DNA from: an uncultured Agathobacter sp.
GTDB lineage: Bacteria > Bacillota > Clostridia > Lachnospirales > Lachnospiraceae
Assembly (NCBI GenBank): GCA_934365945.1
Contig: CAKRNE010000002.1
Coordinates: forward strand, 310,001-374,000
DNA length: 64,000 bases
Direction of reading: 5' to 3'
Under the pieces are notes generated by a model. It made no database searches and had not been told where the DNA came from. It worked only from the letters and a program-made list of their open reading frames with translations. A program made the translations under genes and the position numbers. Within the stretch, counting starts at the first letter, position 1; the number at the start of each line of letters is the position of its first letter. Shown here one piece after another: positions 35,406-44,224 of the stretch.

Positions 35406-35634
35406 ATTGCCTCAATATAATAAATACTCAGCTTTATATCTAGTAATATAATCCTATAATAACACATATTGTTCATGTTGTGTATTTTTTTATAGTTTTT
35501 AATTTTATATAACATATTTCGTCTTAAATAAAATAGCTTGTTTTCTTATCTTCTTACTTTCTTGTGATGACTCTAGCTTAGCACATTACGAGTCCCAAAG
35601 TCTGCCCTCGCAACACGAATTTTTGTTCGAAACT
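35406..35634. other. AT-rich gap between tracrRNA and ttcA
   Basis: Apart from the downstream promoter, I see no gene, no strong hairpin and no repeat in this stretch. Short frames occur but lack ribosome sites. Confidence 0.5.
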
Positions 35635-35662
35635 TTGTTTTTTCACAGATTTATAGTATAAT
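35635..35662 (+). promoter_or_regulatory. Promoter that would give a leaderless ttcA-like mRNA
   Basis: TTGTTT (35635-35640), a 16-base spacer and TATAAT (35657-35662). The ATG at 35670 begins 8 bases after the -10 box, exactly where transcription should start. No ribosome site is present before the ATG. Confidence 0.6.
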
Positions 35663-35669
35663 ATCTACC

Positions 35670-36410
35670 ATGAAATTACAAAAATTATACAGCAAGGTCC
35701 GTCAGGCTCTTGACGACTACAATATGATAACTGAAAATGACAAAATCGCCATCGGTGTCTCAGGCGGAAAGGATTCTCTCACGCTACTCTATGCTCTTTC
35801 CGGCATCAGAAGCTTTTATCCTGTGCCCTTTGAGCTTGTAGCGATTGCGGTTGATTTGGGATATGAAGATTTTGATTTGTCACCGGTGAAGGCACTGTGT
35901 GATGAGCTCTCGGTGGAGTTTTATGTGGTGAAAACTGATATCGGAAGAATATCTCTTGAGAAATCCAAGAATCAGGCAAGTCCCTGCTCATGGTGTGCAA
36001 AGCTTAGAAAGGGAGCTTTGAATGATTTTGCGCTGTCTGTCGGCTGCAACAAAATCGCATATGCACACCATATGGACGATATTATAGAGACTATGTTTCT
36101 TTCCCTGCTATATGAGGGACAGTTTTATTCTTTCGCGCCTGTTACACAGCTGGACGGCAGTGGGCTTACCATCATCCGTCCGCTTATGTATGTCGGCGAG
36201 TCTGATGTGAGGGGCTTTAAGAATAAATACAATCTGCCGGTGTGCAAGAATCCATGCCCTTACGACGGCCACACGCGGCGCGAATATGTAAAGCAGCTTG
36301 TCAGACAGCTCAATCTGGAAAATCCGGGTGTCAAAAAAAGGCTTTTTTCTGCTATTCAAAACGGCAATATTGATGATTGGGTGAAATGCACCGGAAAATC
36401 AGGGATGTAA
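35670..36410 (+). CDS. TtcA-family tRNA thiolation ATPase
   Basis: A 246-residue N-type ATP pyrophosphatase. The PP-loop GVSGGKDSLTLL is at residues 28-39. CSWCAKLRKG near 107-116 has the CxxC pair, and YAHHMDDIIETMF and CPYDGHTRREYV follow, the third cysteine region. TtcA-type enzymes use an Fe-S cluster to put sulfur on C32 of tRNA. Bacterial TtcA is about 300 residues; this shorter clostridial form lacks the N-terminal extension. It is preceded by a promoter but no ribosome site, and it converges with spoIVA on a shared terminator. Confidence 0.85.
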   Translation: MKLQKLYSKVRQALDDYNMITENDKIAIGVSGGKDSLTLLYALSGIRSFYPVPFELVAIAVDLGYEDFDLSPVKALCDELSVEFYVVKTDIGRISLEKSKNQASPCSWCAKLRKGALNDFALSVGCNKIAYAHHMDDIIETMFLSLLYEGQFYSFAPVTQLDGSGLTIIRPLMYVGESDVRGFKNKYNLPVCKNPCPYDGHTRREYVKQLVRQLNLENPGVKKRLFSAIQNGNIDDWVKCTGKSGM

Positions 36411-36420
36411 ATAGGTTAAA

Positions 36421-36444
36421 AACATCTGCCAATAGGCAGATGTT
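36421..36444. terminator. Bidirectional terminator between ttcA-like gene and spoIVA
   Basis: AACATCTGCC (36421-36430) and GGCAGATGTT (36435-36444) form a perfect 10-bp stem with loop AATA. T/A flanks on both sides serve both convergent genes. Confidence 0.85.
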
Positions 36445-36471
36445 TCAGACTGTAGACATTCAAATGCTGCA

Positions 36472-37959
36472 TTAGATTATTATACAAATCATTCCACCAT
36501 TTGAGTCATTGACAATTTTCTGCATTGTCTCCTGCAGCTTCATCTGACATTCATCATCCATCTGGAGTATTTTATTGCGTATTCCGTCCTCCATCAGATC
36601 TCCGATTGATTTTCCGAATATGCTTGTGCCCCAGACTCCTTCACCGCTCTGTTCTCCATCCTTTATGTAGCTTATAAGGTCCTCTGCCTGCTCCCTGCTT
36701 CCGACTATCGGTGCAATTTCTGTCTCAATATTGGCTCTTATCATATGGATTGATGGGGAAATGGCTTTCATTTTTACTCCGTATTTACTGCCGTGTGCTA
36801 TGAGCACCGGGTCTTCCATTGTGATATCTGAAAGCTCAGGCATTACTACTCCGTAGCCTTTTTGCTGAACACTGGTGAATGCATCTTTAATTTTATCATA
36901 TGCATTCCGCTCGCGTGTCAGCTCAATGATCATGGAAATCAGCTCCTTTTCATCCTTTATCTCTACATTGCAAAGCGCTGAAATGTTTTCGTAATAGTAT
37001 TTTTCATCAATCTCCAGCTTTAGCTTTACGGTTCCGTCGTCAAGCCTGAGCTTCACCAGAGAAACATTTTTCAAAATGTCATCCTCCGGCTTTGGCATCA
37101 TGTTGTTCATATCTGCAACGTCTTTAATTTTTGTTATGCGAAGCAGAAAATTCTTTGCATATGTAATAACAGATTGCTTGACACTGTTGTCGGATGGCAG
37201 CATTTGAACCCATTTGGGAATCTCATAATCCACTCTCGTCACGGCAAATTCATACAGGAGCTTTTCCATAATTGCAGATATCTGTTCATTTTGAAGCTGC
37301 TCGCAGTTGATTGCAAGCACCGATGTGTTATATTCCCTGCTTAGTTTTGTCTGAAGATTTTTTGTTTCTTTACTATAGGGCTTTGTTGTATTTATTATGA
37401 TGACAAAGGGCTTTCCTGATGCTGTAAGGTATGAAACCGTATCTCTTTCAGCATTTTCATAGCTTTCTCTTTTTATATCGCCGATACTGCCGTCTGTTGT
37501 TACGAGTACTGCTACTGTGGAATGCTCCTCGATTACTTTTTTGGTTCCCACAACGGCAGCCTCCTCAAAAGGTATATCCTCGTCAAACCACGGCGTTTTT
37601 ACCATCCGGTCACTTTCTCCCTCATAGTAACCAACCGCGTCGCCAACTGTAAAGCCCACGCAGTCCACAAGACGCACCTTTACCTTTGAACCATCGTCAA
37701 GAGCTATCGTAACTGCATCCTGAGGTATAAACTTGGGTTCGGTTGTCATAATCGTTTTTCCCTGTCCTGATTGCGGCAGTTCATCAACTGCACGTTTTTT
37801 TGAGTATTCATTGTCCATGTTTGGAATGACACAAAGCTCCATAAAGTGCTTTATGAACGTGGATTTTCCTGTTCTGACCGGTCCAACCACACCTATGTAT
37901 ATTTCACCGTTTGTACGGCACTTTATATCTTTATATAAATCAAAATCCATGCTGCCCAT
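36472..37959 (-). CDS. spoIVA: Stage IV sporulation protein A (spore-coat ATPase)
   Basis: A 495-residue morphogenetic ATPase that polymerises on the outer forespore membrane and is the base on which the coat assembles. The Walker A is GVVGPVRTGKSTFIKHF near residues 23-39. LVDCVGFTVGDAVGYYEGESDR is the switch/Walker B region, and the C-terminus GGMICIII is the amphipathic anchor contacting SpoVM. The length is the usual one. Its presence indicates a spore-forming lineage. A ribosome site AAAGGGG lies upstream. Confidence 0.97.
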   Translation of the reverse strand: MGSMDFDLYKDIKCRTNGEIYIGVVGPVRTGKSTFIKHFMELCVIPNMDNEYSKKRAVDELPQSGQGKTIMTTEPKFIPQDAVTIALDDGSKVKVRLVDCVGFTVGDAVGYYEGESDRMVKTPWFDEDIPFEEAAVVGTKKVIEEHSTVAVLVTTDGSIGDIKRESYENAERDTVSYLTASGKPFVIIINTTKPYSKETKNLQTKLSREYNTSVLAINCEQLQNEQISAIMEKLLYEFAVTRVDYEIPKWVQMLPSDNSVKQSVITYAKNFLLRITKIKDVADMNNMMPKPEDDILKNVSLVKLRLDDGTVKLKLEIDEKYYYENISALCNVEIKDEKELISMIIELTRERNAYDKIKDAFTSVQQKGYGVVMPELSDITMEDPVLIAHGSKYGVKMKAISPSIHMIRANIETEIAPIVGSREQAEDLISYIKDGEQSGEGVWGTSIFGKSIGDLMEDGIRNKILQMDDECQMKLQETMQKIVNDSNGGMICIII

Positions 37960-38020
37960 AAAATGACCCCTTTCTGTACTATGCTATAGTATATTGCTTT
38001 GTCAGGGGATTTATGCAAAA

Positions 38021-38044
38021 AAAGAACGCCGGCTGGCGTTCTTT
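38021..38044 (-). terminator. Rho-independent terminator of malQ
   Basis: AAAGAACGCC (38021-38030) and GGCGTTCTTT (38035-38044) form a perfect 10-bp stem with loop GGCT; on the minus strand seven T follow. It lies 28 bases after the malQ stop and separates malQ from spoIVA. Confidence 0.9.
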
Positions 38045-38071
38045 TTAATTATTATTAGTTATTATTTGTTT

Positions 38072-39655
38072 TTATTTAGAGCTTGTTTTTTTAGCACATG
38101 TCTTTTTAGAAGCTGTCTTATTAGTTTCAGTCTTCTCGTCTTCTGTTTCAGTATCGCTCTCCTCAGCTTCCGGCTCCTCACGCAGACGTGCATACATTTC
38201 CATGCATCTGTGAAGCTTCTTTGCAAGCTTAGTGTCTATCTGCTCAGGTGTTGCTCTCCACTGCCAGTTTCCACCTGTTGTTGAAGGAATATTGATACGA
38301 GCTTTTGAATCAAGTCCCAGAAGATCTTGCATAGGGACAATTGCCATATCCGCTACTGATGACCATGCTGCACGCATCATGCCCCAGTTGTAGCCTTCCT
38401 CCTTTGTGAGGTTCAGATAATCCTTTGCAAACTTGACACTCTCCTTTGGAGCTGTCTTCATCCAGCCCATAACTGTGTCATTGTCGTGAGTTCCGGTGTA
38501 TACAACACAGTGAGTCGGATAATTGTGAGGCAGATAATCGCTGTCCTCGCGGGAGTCAAAAGCAAACTGGATAACCTTCATTCCCGGGAAGCCTGAATCC
38601 TTCAAAAGCTTCTTAACTGAAGGTGTGAGGAAACCAAGATCCTCTACAATGATAGGAAGCTTTCCGAGCTTCTTCTCAAGCTCATTGAAAAGATCCATGC
38701 CAGGACCCTCTTTCCAGACACCATTCTTTGCAGTGTCATCCTTTGCCGGGATAGCATAAAATGAATCAAAGCCTCTGAAATGATCAATTCGTACAATATC
38801 ATAGAGCTTTGCCATGGCACTGATACGCTTTGTCCACCAGCTATATTTATCCTTTTTCATGACATCCCATCTGAAAAGAGGATTGCCCCAGAGCTGTCCG
38901 TCAGCAGAGAAAGCATCAGGAGGACATCCTGCAACCTCGATTGGATTGAGCTCCTCGTCAAGATAGAACTGTGTTGGATTTGCCCATACATCGGCTGAAT
39001 CCATTGCAACATAGATTGGAACATCTCCTATAATTCTGATTCCCTTGTCATTTGCATATGCCTTGAGTGCTGTCCACTGCTTGAAAAACAGATACTGAAG
39101 CATCTTGTAGAAATTGATATCGTCAGTATATTTTTCCCTTGCAGCCTCGATAGTCTCAGGTTTTCTGACCTTGAGGTCTTCATCCCACTCAGACCATGCT
39201 ACTCCACCGTTAGCATCCTTCAATGCCATAAAAAGTGTGTACTCATCAAGCCATTCAGCTTCATTTTTGCAGAAATCATCATAATCAGCAGGAACATTCT
39301 TTTTAAAACGGTCATATGCCTTTTTGAGCAAATCGTATCTGTTCACGTACATGATACCGTAATCGACATACTGTGATTTTTTACCCCACTTGTAAGACTC
39401 ACACTCTTTTTTGGTAAGAAGCTTGTCTTTGCAAAGTAACTCTAAATCGATAAAATACGGGTTTCCTGCAAAGCTTGAAAATGACTGATATGGTGAATCA
39501 CCATAGCTGGTTGGACAGATTGGAAGTATCTGCCAGTATGTCTGACCGCCTTTCTCAAGAAAATCGACAAATCTCCTTGCTTCTTTACCCATTGTTCCAA
39601 TACCATATGGCGATGGAAGTGATGATATAGGCATTAATATACCACTTGTTCTCAT
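38072..39655 (-). CDS. malQ: 4-alpha-glucanotransferase (amylomaltase)
   Basis: A 527-residue GH77 enzyme that transfers maltosyl and longer glucan units. Family blocks are SLPSPYGIGTMGKEA, the WQILPICPTSYGDSPYQSFS start region, RIDHFRGFDSFYAIPA with the nucleophile Asp, IIVEDLGFLTP with the acid/base Glu, and YTGTHDNDTVMGW. After the catalytic domain ends near residue 490 comes a tail rich in Glu, Thr and Lys (SDTETEDEKTETNKTASKK), which is unusual for MalQ. ATG at 39655 follows AAAGGGAGG. It probably works with the pullulanase encoded nearby on glycogen or starch. Confidence 0.95.
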   Translation of the reverse strand: MRTSGILMPISSLPSPYGIGTMGKEARRFVDFLEKGGQTYWQILPICPTSYGDSPYQSFSSFAGNPYFIDLELLCKDKLLTKKECESYKWGKKSQYVDYGIMYVNRYDLLKKAYDRFKKNVPADYDDFCKNEAEWLDEYTLFMALKDANGGVAWSEWDEDLKVRKPETIEAAREKYTDDINFYKMLQYLFFKQWTALKAYANDKGIRIIGDVPIYVAMDSADVWANPTQFYLDEELNPIEVAGCPPDAFSADGQLWGNPLFRWDVMKKDKYSWWTKRISAMAKLYDIVRIDHFRGFDSFYAIPAKDDTAKNGVWKEGPGMDLFNELEKKLGKLPIIVEDLGFLTPSVKKLLKDSGFPGMKVIQFAFDSREDSDYLPHNYPTHCVVYTGTHDNDTVMGWMKTAPKESVKFAKDYLNLTKEEGYNWGMMRAAWSSVADMAIVPMQDLLGLDSKARINIPSTTGGNWQWRATPEQIDTKLAKKLHRCMEMYARLREEPEAEESDTETEDEKTETNKTASKKTCAKKTSSK

Positions 39656-39682
39656 GATAATAATCCTCCCTTTGTTAGATAT

Positions 39683-39709
39683 GTAACTATGTGGACTTTG
39701 ATTAGTTAC
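39683..39709 (-). promoter_or_regulatory. Inverted repeat in the malQ leader
   Basis: GTAACTA (39683-39689) and TAGTTAC (39703-39709) form exact 7-bp arms 13 bases apart, just upstream of the malQ ribosome site. It is a possible operator; a regulator cannot be named. Confidence 0.45.
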
Positions 39710-39744
39710 ATTATTAAATTATAATTATATATTTATTTATATTA

Positions 39745-39766
39745 ATCATATGCAATCACATATGAT
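39745..39766. promoter_or_regulatory. Inverted repeat ATCATATG-N6-CATATGAT
   Basis: Exact 8-bp arms at 39745-39752 and 39759-39766 in the malQ-clc intergenic region. It could be an operator for either divergent gene. Confidence 0.45.
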
Positions 39767-39841
39767 ATTTACAAATTCACAGGTTAATGTATAAAGAACA
39801 TCAACCACAGCTTTTATTATTATACCATCATAAATAACAAC

Positions 39842-39870
39842 TTGTAAATTTATTTACATAATGTTACTAT
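39842..39870 (+). promoter_or_regulatory. Promoter of the ClC gene with palindrome over the -35 box
   Basis: TTGTAA (39842-39847), a 17-base gap and TACTAT (39865-39870). The 16-bp palindrome TGTAAATTTATTTACA (39843-39858) covers the -35 box, a layout suited to repression. Confidence 0.5.
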
Positions 39871-39872
39871 CA

Positions 39873-39897
39873 TTTTAACAAAAGAAAAATGTTAAAA
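39873..39897 (+). promoter_or_regulatory. Hairpin before the ClC ribosome site
   Basis: TTTTAACA (39873-39880) and TGTTAAAA (39890-39897) are exact 8-bp arms around nine A-rich bases, ending directly at GAGGTG, the ribosome site. It could act as operator or as RNA structure. Confidence 0.45.
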
Positions 39898-39908
39898 GAG
39901 GTGTAATA

Positions 39909-41180
39909 ATGAATCAAATAACCAAAGAATTAATAAAGCACAAGGTTGAACATAATTTCAACCGCTTAATTGTATCAATTAAATGGGTTATTTTCTCTAT
40001 TGTTGTTGGCATAGTTGCCGGTTTATGCGGTACAGCCTTTTATTTTTGTTTATCTGTTGCGACAGATTTCAGAATGAAATATCCATGGATTTTATATTTT
40101 CTGCCGTTAGGCGGTATGGCTATCGTTTTCCTTTACCATATTTTTAAGGATGATAACGATACCGGAACAAACCTTGTAATATCCGCTATTCACTCAGATG
40201 ACAAGCTGCCGTTTCAGATGGCACCACTCATATTTATATCCACACTCATCACCCATCTGTTTGGTGGCTCTGCCGGTCGAGAAGGTGCAGCTCTTCAAAT
40301 GGGAGGCAGCATCGGAAGCTCGATTGGCCGTGTGTTCCGTTTTGATGAAAAGGACAAGCATGTAATGATTATGTGTGGCATGTCTGCCGCATTCAGTGCA
40401 CTTTTCGGCACGCCTATGGCTGCCGCTATTTTCTCAATGGAAATGATTAGTGTAGGTGTAATGTACTATATTGCTCTTGTTCCATGTGTCATCAGCTCTC
40501 TGATCGCACACGGAATAGCAACATATTTTAATGCAACAAACAAATTTTTCACAATTGATGACATACCGGATTTTACAATTTTTAATTCGATAAAAATATC
40601 AATACTCGCTATTTTCTGTGCCCTGGTGAGCATCCTGTTATGTGTTGCCCTGCATTCATCAGAGTGGGCATACAAAAAATATTTTAAAAACAGATATACA
40701 CGAGCCTTTGTAGGCGGCTGTCTTGTCATTGTGGCAACACTTTTGGTGGGCAATCAGACATATAACGGAACCGGAATCAATGTCATTCAAAGCTCTATTA
40801 ACGGCTCTGTCAGACCTGAGGCATTTATACTGAAAATTATATTTACAGCACTGACCCTCGGTGCCGGCTACAAGGGTGGTGAAATTGTTCCATCGTTCTT
40901 TGTAGGAGCTACCTTTGGCTGCCTGTTCGGAAATATAATAGGGTTTTCACCATCTCTTTGTGCAGCAGTGGGAATGACCTCACTCTTCTGCGGTGTCACA
41001 AACTGCCCAATCACCTCGCTGCTTATCAGCTTTGAGCTGTTTGGCTACGACGGAATGCCTTACTTTTTACTGGCAATTCCTTTCAGCTATATGCTTTCAG
41101 GATACTTTGGTCTCTATCGCAGCCAGAGAATTGTATATTCAAAATACAAGACAAATTATATCAACAAGTCAACTCACTGA
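39909..41180 (+). CDS. ClC-family anion transporter
   Basis: A 423-residue polytopic protein. GGSAGREGAALQMGGSIGSSIGR holds the gating Glu of the GREG motif, and GAGYKGGEIVPSFFVGATFG matches the third ion-pathway segment. The first pathway motif, GSGIP in chloride-type proteins, reads GTNLVI here, and AGYKGG replaces the usual GGxFAP wording. From memory this resembles the fluoride/proton-antiporter branch (CLC-F, with GNNLI-like motifs), but I cannot confirm it. There is no cytoplasmic CBS domain. Confidence 0.87.
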   Translation: MNQITKELIKHKVEHNFNRLIVSIKWVIFSIVVGIVAGLCGTAFYFCLSVATDFRMKYPWILYFLPLGGMAIVFLYHIFKDDNDTGTNLVISAIHSDDKLPFQMAPLIFISTLITHLFGGSAGREGAALQMGGSIGSSIGRVFRFDEKDKHVMIMCGMSAAFSALFGTPMAAAIFSMEMISVGVMYYIALVPCVISSLIAHGIATYFNATNKFFTIDDIPDFTIFNSIKISILAIFCALVSILLCVALHSSEWAYKKYFKNRYTRAFVGGCLVIVATLLVGNQTYNGTGINVIQSSINGSVRPEAFILKIIFTALTLGAGYKGGEIVPSFFVGATFGCLFGNIIGFSPSLCAAVGMTSLFCGVTNCPITSLLISFELFGYDGMPYFLLAIPFSYMLSGYFGLYRSQRIVYSKYKTNYINKSTH

Positions 41181-41226
41181 TTGATTTAATAACTGTTTAA
41201 AATGATTAACAACTGATTAATATCAG

Positions 41227-43080
41227 TTATCTGCTTACCGCAATCAGGCATGATACCTCAGGTATTGATGCCTGGTTTTTTATTGTGTAAAGAACTGTGC
41301 TGCCTGCATTTTTGTCATCGGCAAGCACGTTCCAGCTATTTTCCGAAGCGTTGTCAGGTAATTTAATGCTAATTTTATTTTTACATGAGTTGTATGCTAC
41401 AAACACAGTCTCATCAGAAGTCTCAATGGTATATGCCACCACTCCCTCCGGCACATCATCTATGAAATGTACCGATTTATGTATCTGCTCAATTGTATCA
41501 AGCCTGAAAGCCTTGTGATGCTTTCTGAGTGATATAAGACCCTTGTAATAATCTCTCAAATCACTGTATTTTTCAGCTCTGTCATAAGATATGACATTTA
41601 TTGAAAGGGGACTGCAATAGCTGTTTTCAACAGGCTCGCCTCCCTCTTTAGCTGTCTTGGTTCTGGCAAACTCTTCTCCGTTTAAGAAAAACGGTATTCC
41701 CTGTGCAGTAAATAATATTCCTGCAGCCAGCTTATTCATGCGAAGCCTCTGCTCTTTAGTTTCATGCGAATTTGATACAATAAATCTGTCCCACAGAGTG
41801 TAATTATCATGACACGACAGATAGTTGATTACCTGATTCGGTGTATTTGCCCATTCAGGACATATGATAGCTTTTTTGAGCGCTTCCTCTTTTTCCTTGC
41901 CACCATTTACAAAGCCAAGCTCATCCATATAAAATACATGGCCCTTGACAACGTCCCTTATATCATCGGAAAACATTCCTATTCCGGGCAGCTTTTTATC
42001 ATTCTGCTTTAAAGCACGTGCCGACTCCGGTATCGCTCCCGGTCCGCCGGTCCAGCCCTCACCATACATAATTATATCAGGATTTATTTTTAGTAATGCT
42101 TCCCTTGCCAGATTCATTGTATCAATATCAAGAACTCCCATCAGATCAAATCTGAATCCGTCGATATGATACTCACTTGCCCAATAGCAAAGGGAATCTA
42201 TGATATATTTTCTGACCATAGTTTTTTCTGAGGCTATCTCATTACCACATGCAGACGCATCAGAATACTTTGTCTCATCCTCTGGATCCATGCGATAAAA
42301 ATAATTGCCTGAGGTCTTGTAGAAGCAACTGTCAAACACGTTGTATGTGTGATTGTAAACCACATCCATAATCACGCCAATTCCGGCCTCATGGATTGCA
42401 TGAACCATCTCTTTATACTCTTTTATTCTGACAGCTCCATTAAACGGATCTGTAGCATATGAGCCCTCCGGAATATTATAGTTATAAGGATCATAACCCC
42501 AGTTGTACTGCTTCAGGTCAGGTCTGCTTTCATCTATGCTTCCAAAATCATATGACGGCAGAATCTGCAGATGTGTGACTCCAAGATCCTTGAAGTAATC
42601 AAGTATCTGCGGCTCTGTAAAGGCTTTATATTTGCCGGGATATTTTGCATGCGCCGACGCATCCGATGATACATCAGCTATAGACACCTCTGTGATAACC
42701 ATGTTCATCGGATCATCACATTTTGGAATCTTTTCTTCCGTAAACCCTTCGGGATTGGTGGTTGACAAATCAATAACCATCGACTTATGACCGTTTACCC
42801 CGCATGCTTTCGCGTATGGGTCATGAGATTCGAAAACGCCGTCTTCTGTTTTAACTTCATATGTATAGTATTTCCCATTCAAATCACCAGCAACTGTAGC
42901 AGTAAAAATGTCAGAATGACAGGTGTTTGAATTATCATTGTCAGCTTTAGACATTGGCACCTTTTTAATTACTTTTCCATCTATGCCGTTGTCATACAAT
43001 ATTACTGAAATCTCTTCAGCAATAGGTGAAAAAACGCTAAATACGGTTTTTTCTTTTGAATATATTGCTCCAAGCTCCAT
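41227..43080 (-). CDS. pulA: Type I pullulanase
   Basis: A 617-residue GH13 debranching enzyme that cuts alpha-1,6 links of pullulan and glycogen. An N-terminal CBM48-like domain (about 1-105) is followed by the signature YNWGYDPYNYN near 192. GVIMDVVYNHT, GFRFDLMGVLD (nucleophile Asp), IIMYGEGWTGG (acid/base Glu) and YLSCHDNYTLWD are the four GH13 regions. There is no signal peptide, so it acts inside the cell on imported or stored glucan, alongside MalQ. Confidence 0.95.
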   Translation of the reverse strand: MELGAIYSKEKTVFSVFSPIAEEISVILYDNGIDGKVIKKVPMSKADNDNSNTCHSDIFTATVAGDLNGKYYTYEVKTEDGVFESHDPYAKACGVNGHKSMVIDLSTTNPEGFTEEKIPKCDDPMNMVITEVSIADVSSDASAHAKYPGKYKAFTEPQILDYFKDLGVTHLQILPSYDFGSIDESRPDLKQYNWGYDPYNYNIPEGSYATDPFNGAVRIKEYKEMVHAIHEAGIGVIMDVVYNHTYNVFDSCFYKTSGNYFYRMDPEDETKYSDASACGNEIASEKTMVRKYIIDSLCYWASEYHIDGFRFDLMGVLDIDTMNLAREALLKINPDIIMYGEGWTGGPGAIPESARALKQNDKKLPGIGMFSDDIRDVVKGHVFYMDELGFVNGGKEKEEALKKAIICPEWANTPNQVINYLSCHDNYTLWDRFIVSNSHETKEQRLRMNKLAAGILFTAQGIPFFLNGEEFARTKTAKEGGEPVENSYCSPLSINVISYDRAEKYSDLRDYYKGLISLRKHHKAFRLDTIEQIHKSVHFIDDVPEGVVAYTIETSDETVFVAYNSCKNKISIKLPDNASENSWNVLADDKNAGSTVLYTIKNQASIPEVSCLIAVSR

Positions 43081-43181
43081 ATTTGCACATTCCTTTTCGA
43101 TTATTTTCGTGAATATTATATTTCAAATTTTCAAAACTGTAAATATGTTAATTCCACCAATTTTTAAAACTATTTTAGTCA

Positions 43182-43967
43182 TTATGCCCGAGAAAGAAAT
43201 TTTTTCTTCTGTTGATGTGAAACCAATGAAATATACAAGCTTTGAGGGATAAGCCTTCCGCAGACTGTTACAAGCTTCATCTGCAATGTCGGAATTATTA
43301 CCGTCTTTTTCTTCTTCATCCTGTCTATGGCATAGTTTGCACAGTATTCAGCAGAAATTCCCCTAAGGGCAAATTTGACATTGGCAACATCATTAAACTC
43401 CGTATCCACAGGTCCCGGGCACAGACAGCCCACATATACAGCGCTATTGTGCTGGCGAAGCTCTTTTGCCACTGCTCGCGAAAGACTTGCCACATATGCT
43501 TTTGTGGCATAATACGTAGCCATGTAAGGACCTGCCGGAATAAGCCCTGCGGAACTTGCAACATTAAGGATATAGCCTCTGTCCTTATGCCTCATCTGAA
43601 TAAGTGTCTTTTTGGTCAGAAAATGCATGGCACGGACATTTAAATCAATCATGTCGAGTTCCTTTGCAATATCTGTATCCTCAAATTTTCCGCAATCACC
43701 AAAACCTGCGTTATTGATAAACACCTCTACATCCATTTTTTCAATGTAATCCGAAAGTCTCTGGCATTCATCGATCTTTAGCAGGTCGGCTGTAAAAATC
43801 ACACATTTTGTATTTTTATATTTAGCTGTTATTTTTTTCTCAAGCTGCTTTAATCTGTCTTCTCTTCTGGCAACAAGAATCAGATCATACCCGTCTCTTG
43901 CCAGCCGTCTTGCAAACTGCGCACCGATTCCGGAGCTTGCACCTGTTATTACTGCATACATACTCAT
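43182..43967 (-). CDS. Short-chain dehydrogenase/reductase
   Basis: A 261-residue SDR. The cofactor loop TGASSGIGAQFARRL is at residues 8-22 and favours NADP(H) because of the later VARREDRL. NNAGFGDCG is the NAG motif; the catalytic Ser is in NVASSAGL and the YxxxK in YYATKAYVASL. The C-terminus ends in a basic stretch (SHQQKKKFLSRA). The substrate is unknown. Three 22-base repeats lie upstream. Confidence 0.9.
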   Translation of the reverse strand: MSMYAVITGASSGIGAQFARRLARDGYDLILVARREDRLKQLEKKITAKYKNTKCVIFTADLLKIDECQRLSDYIEKMDVEVFINNAGFGDCGKFEDTDIAKELDMIDLNVRAMHFLTKKTLIQMRHKDRGYILNVASSAGLIPAGPYMATYYATKAYVASLSRAVAKELRQHNSAVYVGCLCPGPVDTEFNDVANVKFALRGISAEYCANYAIDRMKKKKTVIIPTLQMKLVTVCGRLIPQSLYISLVSHQQKKKFLSRA

Positions 43968-44045
43968 TCCTCCCTGATTTTATAATTCATTACTATTCTT
44001 CTTAGTTATTCTTATTCGATTTCACTTCTTAATTCATTTTCATTA

Positions 44046-44103
44046 ATTAAAGTTCAAATATCTTTTGATTAAAATTCAAATAGCTCTTGATTAAAGTTCT
44101 AAT
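44046..44103. repeat. Three direct repeats with 22-bp period upstream of the SDR gene
   Basis: ATTAAAGTTCAAAT (44046), ATTAAAATTCAAAT (44068) and ATTAAAGTTCTAAT (44090) repeat at exactly 22-bp steps, two DNA turns, so all lie on the same helix face. They sit 80-140 bases upstream of the SDR start. The rest of the 257-base gap is AT-rich and holds no gene. Confidence 0.65.
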
Positions 44104-44196
44104 GATTTTGAACAAACATCCACTATAATAGGTTAAAAGAAGATTTATTTTATTCAATACTTATTGTAGCTGTGCAGATATTATTATAAATTAAAT

Positions 44197-44223
44197 TTTA
44201 AATCAATTTAAATTTGATTTAAA
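44197..44223. terminator. AT-only inverted repeat after the GPH symporter gene
   Basis: TTTAAATCAA (44197-44206) and TTGATTTAAA (44214-44223) form exact 10-bp arms with a 7-base loop, ending two bases before the symporter stop codon. The stem has only two G-C pairs, so it is at best a weak terminator. Confidence 0.4.
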
Positions 44224-44224
44224 T

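Noticed and set aside
39656..39908. Fluoride riboswitch before the ClC gene
   Set aside because: I looked for the GGNGAUG...CCUGAUG-type core and did not find it; only palindromes of likely operator type are present.
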